A stretch of DNA of 64,000 bases from contig WYBM01000078.1 of assembly GCA_011525915.1 (NCBI GenBank), positions 31,011-95,010 on the forward strand. Direction: 5' to 3'. The DNA comes from Ardenticatenaceae bacterium. Its GTDB lineage: Bacteria > Chloroflexota > Anaerolineae > Promineifilales > Promineifilaceae. Position numbers and translations under genes: made by a program. The notes beneath the pieces were generated by a model that did not search any database, had not been told where the DNA came from, and was given only the letters and a program-made list of their open reading frames with translations. Of the stretch, positions 8,630 to 16,037 are shown in pieces; positions within the stretch are counted from its first letter, which is position 1; the number at the start of each line of letters is the position of its first letter.

Positions 8630-9334
8630 ATGCTCGTTTATATTGACCTGGAACACGAACAGTTACAGCGCATTGACCCGGATTTGTGGCGTCAGTCACG
8701 GGCCGATTTGCTGCGGGAAAAGTACCGGTTAGAACGGTTGGCTTCACGGCCGTGCCTCATCTGCCGCTATGATCGTGTCACTCCCGAACAGTTGCAGGCG
8801 GTGGGGGCAGAGGTGGTGTTTGTCAGCGGCTGCAAGCTGGGCTACGACTATTATGCAGTGGAAAGCCTGGCCGGGCTGCGCCGCCTGTACCAGGAATGGA
8901 CACGGCCGTTGCTCGGTTTTTGCGGCGGGATGCAGCTCCTGGCCCAGGCACACGGCGCCGCCATCGGCCCATTGGCCCCCATTCCACCCGGCGTGGCCGG
9001 CCTGCACCTGGCCACAGTAGAAAACATCAGCGGTGTGGCTCAGGAAATTGGTTTCCATCCCATCACTGTCACGCAGGCACATGCCTTGTTCTGTGGCCTG
9101 ACTGACTCGCCCGTCTTTTACCAGGCGCACTACTGGGAAGTGAAGGCTGCACCGCCGGGCTTTGACGTGTTGGCTCAAAGTGATCGCTGTGCGGTTCAGG
9201 CCATTGCCCACCGGCAGCGGCCGTTGATGGGCGTGCAGTTTCATCCGGAGAAATATGATGATCGGTACGGCGACGGCCGTCACCTTTTACAAAACTTCCT
9301 GGCGATTGCTGGGATTGGCATAGAACGCCGGTAG
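8630..9334 (+). CDS. Class I glutamine amidotransferase-like protein
   Basis: This 234-residue stand-alone GATase1-type domain has the nucleophile elbow 'GFCGGMQ' with C98, and 'GVQFHPEKYDD' giving H205 and E207, a complete Cys-His-Glu triad. Such proteins transfer amide nitrogen from glutamine, or act as gamma-glutamyl hydrolases on gamma-Glu-amines or folates. No synthetase partner is adjacent, so a hydrolase of a gamma-glutamylated amine in this catabolic cluster is plausible but unproven. I start it at the ATG at 8630; a TTG at 8615 would add five residues. Confidence 0.8.
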   Translation: MLVYIDLEHEQLQRIDPDLWRQSRADLLREKYRLERLASRPCLICRYDRVTPEQLQAVGAEVVFVSGCKLGYDYYAVESLAGLRRLYQEWTRPLLGFCGGMQLLAQAHGAAIGPLAPIPPGVAGLHLATVENISGVAQEIGFHPITVTQAHALFCGLTDSPVFYQAHYWEVKAAPPGFDVLAQSDRCAVQAIAHRQRPLMGVQFHPEKYDDRYGDGRHLLQNFLAIAGIGIERR

Positions 9335-9396
9335 ACGCAGCTGTTCTTTTGGTCTCATCCTGTTCATCCGCGTTCATCTGCGTCCCATAAAAACTC

Positions 9397-10926
9397 ATGA
9401 CACGGAAACGTATTCGCCGGCGCGAAGAGCGCCGCTCAGAAACGCCAGCGTCACCGCCTGTGCAGCCCGGCCTGGCCGGCGGCCAATATAAACCGCTGAG
9501 CGACGCCGATATCGAGCGCATTCATGAAGCGGCGCTGACGGTGCTGGAACGCACCGGCGTGCAAATTGTGGCTTCAGAGTGCCGTGACATGTTGCAGAAA
9601 GCCGGGGCCACGGTGGATGCTGCTTTGAACCGGGTCTATTTGCCGCGCACCCTGGTAGCCCAGGCGCTGCAACTGGCCAACAGGCACGTCATCTTTTACG
9701 GCCGTGATCCACGCCATGATCTGCACCTCACCGGCAGCCGCGTCTACTTGGGCACCGGCGGCGCGGCCGTCAAGGTGTTAGACCTGGAAACTGGCCATGC
9801 CCGTGAATCGGTGCTGCGTGATCTCTATGATATTGGCCGCCTGGTCGATACTCTGGACAATATCCACTTTTACCTGCGCCCTGTGGTTGCCCGTGATATG
9901 GCTAATGATGACATTGATGTCAATACCTTTTACGCCTGTTATGCGGCCACCCAAAAGCATATCATGGGCAGCTGCTACTTTCCGCAAAAAGTGGCGGAAT
10001 TAAAGAAGCTGGCGGTCATGATTGCCGGCAGCGAAGAAGCATTTGCCGCCCGGCCATTCTTTAGCATCAACTTCGGCTTTGTGGTCAGCCCGCTGCGTTT
10101 TGCCCCAGAGACGGTGGAGACGTTGACCACGGCCGTGCGTGCCGGCATCCCTATTGCCATGGTCTCCGCGCCGCAATCTGGGGCTACTTCACCTGCCTCT
10201 TTGGTAGGCACACTGGTGCAGACCATCGCCGAAGAGCTGGCCGGCATCACCTACGTACAGCTGCTGCGACCGGGCCACCCCTTGCTGATGGGGGGTATGC
10301 CCCTGGTGGCCGATTTGCGCACTGGCAGCATGGTGGGTGGTTCGGCCGAACTGGCATTGATGAACGCCGCCGCCACGCAAATCACCCACTTCTACGGCCT
10401 GCCCATTTACAACACCTGCGGCATCACAGAGGCTAAAGTGCCGGACGTGCAGGCCGGTTTTGAGAAAGGGATGACCATTACGGCCACCGCGCTGGCCGGG
10501 GCCAATTACAATCATCACGCCGCCGGCATGTTGGAATCGCTGCTGACAGTAGCTTATGAGCAGTATGTAATAGATGACGACATTGGCGGCCAGGTGATGC
10601 GCCTGGTGCGCGGCCTGGAAGTGAATGACGAGACCCTTTCGTTAGACGTGATCCATGAGGCGGCATTGGGCGAAGGGCATTATTTAGGCCATCCACAAAC
10701 GCTGGCGTTGATGCACAGCGAATACGTCTACCCGCATACCGCCGACCGCACCAACCGCACCAGTTGGGAAGAAGCCGGCAGTTGGGATATGCGCGAAATC
10801 GCCCGGCACAGGGTGCGCCAGGTGTTGCAAAGCCACTTCCCTACCTATCTGCCGCCGGCATTAGATGCCCGCATCCGCGCCGCGTTCAGCATTCTCTTGC
10901 CCGAAGCGATCATGCGCCCGACCTGA
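9397..10926 (+). CDS. MttB-family (trimethylamine methyltransferase-like) protein, copy 1
   Basis: This 509-residue protein is full length for the MttB superfamily. Recognisable segments are 'ERIHEAALTVLERTGVQI' near residue 40, 'TGGAAVKVLDLETG' near 125, 'GGMPLVADLRTGSMVGGSAELALMNAA' near 305 and a C-terminal 'HYLGHPQTL' motif. The frame is unbroken, so there is no amber codon for pyrrolysine. It therefore belongs with the non-pyrrolysine members, several of which demethylate quaternary amines such as glycine betaine, proline betaine or carnitine onto a corrinoid protein. No corrinoid protein or activating methyltransferase lies in the window. The N-terminus is Arg-rich. There is no clear ribosome binding site before the ATG. 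Confidence 0.85.
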   Translation: MTRKRIRRREERRSETPASPPVQPGLAGGQYKPLSDADIERIHEAALTVLERTGVQIVASECRDMLQKAGATVDAALNRVYLPRTLVAQALQLANRHVIFYGRDPRHDLHLTGSRVYLGTGGAAVKVLDLETGHARESVLRDLYDIGRLVDTLDNIHFYLRPVVARDMANDDIDVNTFYACYAATQKHIMGSCYFPQKVAELKKLAVMIAGSEEAFAARPFFSINFGFVVSPLRFAPETVETLTTAVRAGIPIAMVSAPQSGATSPASLVGTLVQTIAEELAGITYVQLLRPGHPLLMGGMPLVADLRTGSMVGGSAELALMNAAATQITHFYGLPIYNTCGITEAKVPDVQAGFEKGMTITATALAGANYNHHAAGMLESLLTVAYEQYVIDDDIGGQVMRLVRGLEVNDETLSLDVIHEAALGEGHYLGHPQTLALMHSEYVYPHTADRTNRTSWEEAGSWDMREIARHRVRQVLQSHFPTYLPPALDARIRAAFSILLPEAIMRPT

Positions 10927-10974
10927 GACCAAACAAGCAGATAAACATGATTGGTGGGATTCACGGCCGTCATC

Positions 10975-11274
10975 CCCCTGGCCGGCATGATAGGTGTAGC
11001 GCAGCATGTTACTCCAGAAGCAGGAAAAGCCCAGGTGGTTTATATCGAGCCGTTTTTGCAGGTCAGCCGCTGTTGCCGCCAGCATATACGCTACCCCTTG
11101 CCGGAAGCGCGCATCGGTGCCGTCAATGGCCAGTTCTGTTAACAGCATCATGCTCCAATGGGTGCTGACGTATTTGGGCGTGTAAAAGCTGTGTTCACCC
11201 GCCCACTGGCCGGTTTCTGTTTGTCGGGCCAGCAGTGCCGGCACTGGCCCGCCCGCAAGAACAAATGTCATCAA
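10975..11274 (-). pseudogene. Truncated terpenoid-cyclase-repeat (squalene cyclase-like) protein fragment
   Basis: About 100 codons on the minus strand resemble a prenyltransferase/squalene-oxidase-repeat protein. Visible are a 'GPVPALLARQTETGQW' helix-turn, 'STHWSMMLLTELAIDGTDARF' and 'FSCFWSNMLRYTYHAG'. The piece lacks the expected N-terminal region and all of the C-terminal repeats. After 'YHAG' the frame continues without family likeness and runs into the MttB gene on the other strand. Ordinary members of this family run to several hundred residues, so I read it as a decayed remnant. It is the main content of the 428-base gap between the MttB and enolase-superfamily genes. Confidence 0.5.
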
Positions 11275-11354
11275 AGGTCACGTCAGAACTTAATGCTTGA
11301 CCAGGTCCATAGGTGAGATATGCTTGTTGAGGAATCTTTTGACACGGAGAGAGC

Positions 11355-12491
11355 GTGTTGGCACAACGGCCGTCTATCCACGCCATTGAAATTTATCATT
11401 ACCGCCTGCCATTGGACCCACCTTTTAGTGCCTCGTGGGATCCGCGACCGCGCACCAGTCACACCAGTACCCTGGTGCGGGTGCACGCCGGGGCGTTTGA
11501 GGGCGTGGGGTCCGGTGATGCCATGCTGGGCTTTGCCGGGCATGAGCATCTCTTTATTGGCCAGGATCCGTTTGCCATAGAGCGGCATGTGCAAATTTTG
11601 GACACTATGCAATTTCACTACGGCCGTCTGTGGCCCCTGGAAGTAGCCCTTTGGGACCTGATGGGCAAAATCACCAATCAACCACTGTGGCGGCTGTTGG
11701 GTGGGGCCGGTCCACAAGTACGGGTCTATGCTTCAACAGGGGATCGACGGCCGTTAGAGGAACGTGTCGCCGCCGCCCGGCAAATGCAGGCGGCCGGGTT
11801 CCCGGCGTTAAAGCTCCGTTTTCACGCGGCCGATGTGCGTGAGGATGTGGCCGTGGTTGCCGCCGTGCGTGAGGCCATTGGCCCCGATATGCACCTTCTG
11901 GTAGACGCCAACCAGGGTTGGCAAATGCCCTGGGATGCCACCTCTCCTTGGGATTTTAAAACCGCGCTCTGGGTGGCAGATGCCCTGGCCGAATTGGGCG
12001 TTTACTGGCTGGAAGAGCCGCTGCCCCGCCATGATTACCGGGGGCTGGCCCACTTGCGACGGCGGGCCAACGTGCGTATCGCCGGCGGTGAGGGCAACCG
12101 GGAGTTTGCCGAACTGCGTGAATACCTGCGTCACGGTTCATTAGATGTATACCAGCCGGATGTGGCCTGGAGTACCGGTATTTTGCGCGCCCGGCAAATA
12201 GCCGCAGAGGTGCAATCTGTGGGGGCGGTTTATTCGCCTCATACATGGGGAGATGGGCTGGTGCTGCTGGCAAATTTGCACGTGAGCGCGGCCGTTTCCC
12301 ATGCCCCGTTTATGGAATACCCCTTTGACCCGCCCGCCTGGACGCCGGCATGGCGTGATTTTATCTTGCCACAGCCCATTCTGGCGTCAAATGGCATTGT
12401 CACCCTGCCTGATCAGCCTGGCCTGGGTGTCACCATAGATTGGCAGGCGTTGGCGCCTTTAAGAATTGATACTGGAACCATGCAGGTGTAG
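11355..12491 (+). CDS. Enolase-superfamily (mandelate racemase/muconate lactonizing-like) protein
   Basis: This 378-residue protein has the two-domain enolase-superfamily layout. Metal-ligand positions are visible in order: 'LLVDANQGW' (Asp), 'WLEEPL' (Glu) and 'IAGGEGN' (Glu). The base candidates are a lysine in 'ALKLRF' (about residue 153) and a histidine in 'SPHTWGDG'. This is the arrangement of the mandelate racemase subgroup, which abstracts a proton alpha to a carboxylate. The substrate is likely a hydroxy or amino acid, but cannot be named. The start is a GTG at 11355 or the adjoining TTG at 11358, after GGAGAG. It is followed by an alcohol dehydrogenase 41 bases later. Confidence 0.85.
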   Translation: MLAQRPSIHAIEIYHYRLPLDPPFSASWDPRPRTSHTSTLVRVHAGAFEGVGSGDAMLGFAGHEHLFIGQDPFAIERHVQILDTMQFHYGRLWPLEVALWDLMGKITNQPLWRLLGGAGPQVRVYASTGDRRPLEERVAAARQMQAAGFPALKLRFHAADVREDVAVVAAVREAIGPDMHLLVDANQGWQMPWDATSPWDFKTALWVADALAELGVYWLEEPLPRHDYRGLAHLRRRANVRIAGGEGNREFAELREYLRHGSLDVYQPDVAWSTGILRARQIAAEVQSVGAVYSPHTWGDGLVLLANLHVSAAVSHAPFMEYPFDPPAWTPAWRDFILPQPILASNGIVTLPDQPGLGVTIDWQALAPLRIDTGTMQV

Positions 12492-12532
12492 GCGAGCATA
12501 CCGTGCCCCTGCTGTCACGTGAAAGAGGGAAA

Positions 12533-13633
12533 ATGAAAGTTACAGCGGCCGTTTTTTATGAGGTGGGTGCCCCTTTTCAGATTGAGGAACTTGACCTGGC
12601 CGAACCGCGTCCGGGCGAGGTACTGGTGCAGGTAAAAGCTGCCGGCGTGTGTCACAGTGACTGGCATTTGATGACCGGGGCCACCAAACACCCGCTGCCT
12701 GTCGTGCCAGGGCATGAGGGGGCAGGTGTTGTGGTAGCGGCGGGTGAGGGGGTGACACGGGTGAAATTAGGTGACCATGTGGCCCTGAATTGGGCGCCCA
12801 ATTGTGGCACGTGCTTCTACTGTTTGCGAGATCGTCCCAGCCTGTGTGAGACTTATATCGGCCCCCTGTGGGCAGGTACGATGATGGATGGCACCACCCG
12901 CCTTTCTCAACAGGGGCAGCCGGTGTACCATTTCAGCGCCCTGGCTTGTTTTGCCGATTATACCGTGGTACCTCAGGAATGTTGTGTGCCCCTAGACCAG
13001 GACGTGCCCCTGGAGATTGCGGCGTTGATCGGCTGCGCGGTGACAACGGGTGTGGGTGCGGTGTTGAATACGGCCAAGGTGCAGCCTGGCAGCAGTGTGG
13101 TGGTGTATGGCGCTGGCGGTGTGGGGTTAAACATTATTATGGCCGCCAGGCTGGCCGGGGCCGGCCGCATTATTGCCGTAGACACCCATGAAGCCAAGGG
13201 TGACCTGGCCAAATCATTTGGGGCGACGGATAGTGTGCTGGCCCGGCCAGATACCGTAGAGACCATCAAGCGGTTGACCGACGGCCGTGGCGCAGACACG
13301 GTGTTTGAAGCCATTGGGCTCACGGCCGTGCAGGAACAATGTCTGGACGTGGTGCGCCCCGGGGGACTGGTGGTCTACGTAGGCATGTCTCCGATGGGCA
13401 GTAACACCAACCTGCCCGGCGCAATCATCGCCCGCCAGGAGAAAACCATCACCGGTTCCTATTACGGTTCAGCCAACACTGCCCGTGACTTCCCTCAATA
13501 TGTCGCGCTCTATCAGCAGGGCCAGCTAGACCTGGCCCGGCTCATCTCCCGGCAATACACGTTGGCGCAGATTAACGAGGCCTATGCGGACATGCTTGGC
13601 GGCGAAATGGCTCGTGGGGTGATCGTATTTTAG
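12533..13633 (+). CDS. Zinc-dependent alcohol dehydrogenase (MDR family)
   Basis: This 366-residue medium-chain dehydrogenase carries the catalytic zinc motif 'GVCHSDWHLMTG' with 'GHEGAGVV', and the structural zinc-type cluster 'CGTCFYCLRDRPSLC'. The NAD-binding motif 'VVYGAGGVGLNIIMAARLAGAGRIIAVD' lies near residue 190. Overall it most resembles class III-like (formaldehyde/benzyl-alcohol type) enzymes. Oxidation of an alcohol or hydrated aldehyde made by the neighbouring amine-demethylating enzymes is plausible. The ATG at 12533 follows AGAGGGA. Its TAG stop overlaps the TAA stop of the convergent PhnD-like gene. Confidence 0.88.
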   Translation: MKVTAAVFYEVGAPFQIEELDLAEPRPGEVLVQVKAAGVCHSDWHLMTGATKHPLPVVPGHEGAGVVVAAGEGVTRVKLGDHVALNWAPNCGTCFYCLRDRPSLCETYIGPLWAGTMMDGTTRLSQQGQPVYHFSALACFADYTVVPQECCVPLDQDVPLEIAALIGCAVTTGVGAVLNTAKVQPGSSVVVYGAGGVGLNIIMAARLAGAGRIIAVDTHEAKGDLAKSFGATDSVLARPDTVETIKRLTDGRGADTVFEAIGLTAVQEQCLDVVRPGGLVVYVGMSPMGSNTNLPGAIIARQEKTITGSYYGSANTARDFPQYVALYQQGQLDLARLISRQYTLAQINEAYADMLGGEMARGVIVF

Positions 13634-14424
13634 AAAGTGACTTCTTGCGCCCGCGTGACCATGTCGCGGATGGGGTCGTAGTCGGCATCGGTCACGGCCG
13701 TGAACCGCAGCAAACCGCCGCTGGCTAAAACGACCCGCCCTACGGCCGTCTCTTGCATGGTGAGCAGCAGGTGGTGTATGCGTTCGGCCAGCACCGATGG
13801 CACGCTTTTATGAATGACCAGCGGCGGGATGGGGCTGGGGCCCAATGACGCAATAATGCGCAAGTGGCGGCGGATATCAGGTTGAGTTTGCCAGGCCCAA
13901 TCCAAAACCGTACTGTCCAGGGCCGCCATGTCAACCTTTCTCTGCAAAATCATGGCCAGTGACTTCATATGCCCCCCGGAACAGAATGCCTGCCCCAGGA
14001 AACGGCCGTTGGCACCCATGCTGGCCAAGGTAGTGCGAATAATGTTGTAGCCGGAGTGTGACCCTGGATCATTGTAGGCCCAAGTGGCGCCGCGTAAATC
14101 AGCGAATTGTTGAAAGGGGCTGTCTTGGTGTACGACCATATCAGAAAAGTAACATGGTTGAGCACCATACCGTTTGCCTGCCATGACGGGCGCGGCCAAC
14201 AGCTTAATGTTTGCCGCTGGCTGGGCTGCCCGTGTCACATACGGCAGCCCACACATCCAGCCAACGGACACCTCACCAGCGTCAATTTGCTGGTGGCGTT
14301 CTACCCAGGAAACATCTTCGACACAAGTTACGGGTGCGGCCAGCTGTGTCTCCAAATACTCGGCTAACTGCCGCATCAGCACAAACGTGTTTTCCCCTAA
14401 ACAGGTGGTGATTCTCAGAGTCAT
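13630..14424 (-). CDS. PhnD-like substrate-binding protein without signal peptide
   Basis: This 264-residue protein has the type II periplasmic-binding fold typical of PhnD-family binders: 'VSVGWMCGLPYV', 'DLRGATWAYNDPGSHSGY' and 'SGGHMKSLAMILQRKVDMAALDS'. PhnD-type proteins normally bind phosphonates, phosphite or other anions and feed an ABC importer. Here there is no leader peptide, no lipobox and no permease or ATPase next door, so a cytoplasmic sensing or enzyme-assisting role is more likely. It is the last gene of a leftward set that includes the third FAD oxidoreductase and the second MttB homologue, after the 55-bp repeats. Confidence 0.75.
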   Translation of the reverse strand: MTLRITTCLGENTFVLMRQLAEYLETQLAAPVTCVEDVSWVERHQQIDAGEVSVGWMCGLPYVTRAAQPAANIKLLAAPVMAGKRYGAQPCYFSDMVVHQDSPFQQFADLRGATWAYNDPGSHSGYNIIRTTLASMGANGRFLGQAFCSGGHMKSLAMILQRKVDMAALDSTVLDWAWQTQPDIRRHLRIIASLGPSPIPPLVIHKSVPSVLAERIHHLLLTMQETAVGRVVLASGGLLRFTAVTDADYDPIRDMVTRAQEVTF

Positions 14425-14457
14425 AGATAGATTGTCACCGGCTAGTAAGGTTTGATA

Positions 14458-14677
14458 CAGCCGGCCAGCGGCCGCTTTTACACCCAGGGTGAATGGTTGT
14501 TAGGTTTGCCAACAGCCGGTCAGCGGCCGCTTTTACACCCAGGGTGAATGGTTGTTAGGTTTGCCAGCAGCCGGTCAGCGGCCGCTTTTACACCCAGGGT
14601 GAATGGTTGTTAGGTTTGCCAGCAGCCGGCCAGCGGCCGCTTTTACACCCAGGGTGAATGGCTGTTGGATTTGCCAA
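14458..14677. repeat. 55-bp tandem repeat, four copies, copying a gene 3' end
   Basis: Four units of exactly 55 bp start at 14458, 14513, 14568 and 14623. Each holds a TTTTACACCCAGGGTGAATGG block and the palindromic word GCGGCCGC. The fourth unit overlaps the end of the leftward oxidoreductase gene and contains its stop codon, so the other three are extra copies of the gene's last codons plus 3' flank. The first three units are nearly identical to one another; the coding copy differs at a few bases. Confidence 0.95.
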
Positions 14678-15974
14678 ATGTGCGCCCTTCGGCGTAACGG
14701 CTGAAGGCAAATGGCTTCAGATCAACCGGATCATCACCCATCAGATAGTGGGCGACCAGCTTGCCCGCGCCCAGCATCTTAAAGCCGTGGTTGCTGTCTG
14801 CAATCATGTACACGTTGGGCGCAGCCCAGTCAAAGACAGGGATGTTGTCAGGCGTAAAAGCGCCAATGCCGCCGTTGCGCCGCTCGCGAAAATGGGGGCG
14901 AATCCCTTCGAAACGGCTCATCGTCTGCCCCATGGCCGAGCAGAGGTAGTCGGCAAACCAGGGGTCGGCCTGATAGTCGTCATTGGCGTGGCCATAGGGA
15001 TCGGTGGTGGCTTCGGGGCCGAGTTTGATGGGAATGGTGCCTCCTTGCAAGCCAGGGTGGTCCATGCGTTCATTGCCGTTTTTGAAGTAAACGTACAGGT
15101 GGTCTTGCAGCATCTCGCCTGTCTGTTCGTTGATGACCGGTGTATTCATCAATTCTACATGCAGCACCGGCGGATTATGGCCGTCAGGTGTGACATAAGG
15201 CTTGTTGTAATACACTTCACCTTCCAACAGCCGCCAATAGGTCCACATATCTTTGGTCACGGCCGTGCCATCAGAATAATGACACTTAACCACCCCTGGT
15301 TTGTCCAGCAAGCGCCAATGATGGGGCGTCCACGCCCCCAGCCCCCAAATCACCAGGTCACACGTCATGTCACCCTGATTGGTGATGACACTCTTTACCT
15401 GGCCGCCCTGTATGTTGTAGCCGGTTACTTCGATGCCACTGAAAACGCGCACGCCATGATCGGCACATTTTTGGGCCAGCCCTTTGATCACCTGGCGTGT
15501 ACCGGCGTAGCCGCTTACCTTTTCATGAATGGCTACATCCACACCCTCTGTCTTAAAGTCTGGCCACAGTGTGCGTAAGAAGTGGCGAGCATCAGCCCCT
15601 ACGTATAAATCGGAGTAGTAATCGACGCTGTTCTGACTTTTGTGAATCTTTTCGTAATCGGCGATCTGGTTTGCTTCGCCGGCGGAAACGTAGCCCACTT
15701 GCTGGAAGCCAAAAGCCACCGGGTCATGCATCCACACGTCTACGCTGTGGCGCAGCAGGGCGTGCAGCGGTTCCGTCATGTAAAAGTTGCGCACACAGCC
15801 GCAGGCAATGCCCGAAGCGCCGGCGCCAGGCCCGCTTTTATCCAGGATGATGATATCCTGCCCGCTGCCACGGCCGCGCTTTTCCAGTTCCATGGCCAGG
15901 TGCCAGCCGGTACTCAGCCCATGCACCCCCGCGCCGATGATGAGGTATTGGGTGGATTGAGGTAATGGGGTCAT
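14643..15974 (-). CDS. FAD-dependent amine oxidoreductase (DAO family), copy 3
   Basis: This 443-residue paralogue of the gene at 3878-5191 has the same opening 'YLIIGAGVHGLSTGWHLAMEL', 'GAGASGIACGCVRNFYM', and the same ending 'IADSNHGFKMLGAGKLVA' and 'PFAFSRYAEGR'. It should oxidise an N-methylated or secondary amine using FAD. I choose the ATG at 15974 because GGAGGA lies seven bases upstream; an upstream start at 15998 would fall in the hairpin. It lies downstream of the second MttB gene in the same direction. Its last codons have been duplicated into a 55-bp tandem array. Confidence 0.87.
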   Translation of the reverse strand: MTPLPQSTQYLIIGAGVHGLSTGWHLAMELEKRGRGSGQDIIILDKSGPGAGASGIACGCVRNFYMTEPLHALLRHSVDVWMHDPVAFGFQQVGYVSAGEANQIADYEKIHKSQNSVDYYSDLYVGADARHFLRTLWPDFKTEGVDVAIHEKVSGYAGTRQVIKGLAQKCADHGVRVFSGIEVTGYNIQGGQVKSVITNQGDMTCDLVIWGLGAWTPHHWRLLDKPGVVKCHYSDGTAVTKDMWTYWRLLEGEVYYNKPYVTPDGHNPPVLHVELMNTPVINEQTGEMLQDHLYVYFKNGNERMDHPGLQGGTIPIKLGPEATTDPYGHANDDYQADPWFADYLCSAMGQTMSRFEGIRPHFRERRNGGIGAFTPDNIPVFDWAAPNVYMIADSNHGFKMLGAGKLVAHYLMGDDPVDLKPFAFSRYAEGRTFGKSNSHSPWV

Positions 15975-15993
15975 ACAAAAATCCTCCACACTT

Positions 15994-16025
15994 GTCACGC
16001 TGAACGTACTCCCGTTCAGCGTGAC
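15994..16025. promoter_or_regulatory. Perfect 13-bp hairpin between mttB-like and oxidoreductase genes
   Basis: GTCACGCTGAACG and its exact complement flank a six-base loop. It has no U-tract, so it is not a classic terminator. It sits between two leftward genes 63 bases apart and could set their relative expression through RNA processing or stability, or be a REP-like element. Confidence 0.75.
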
Positions 16026-16037
16026 GCATTCAAAATT

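Noticed and set aside
9397..10926. Pyrrolysine-containing MttB
   Set aside because: The full-length frame has no in-frame TAG, and no pyl genes are visible.
14458..14677. CRISPR array
   Set aside because: The 55-bp units are contiguous, with no unique spacers between repeats, and copy a gene's 3' end.
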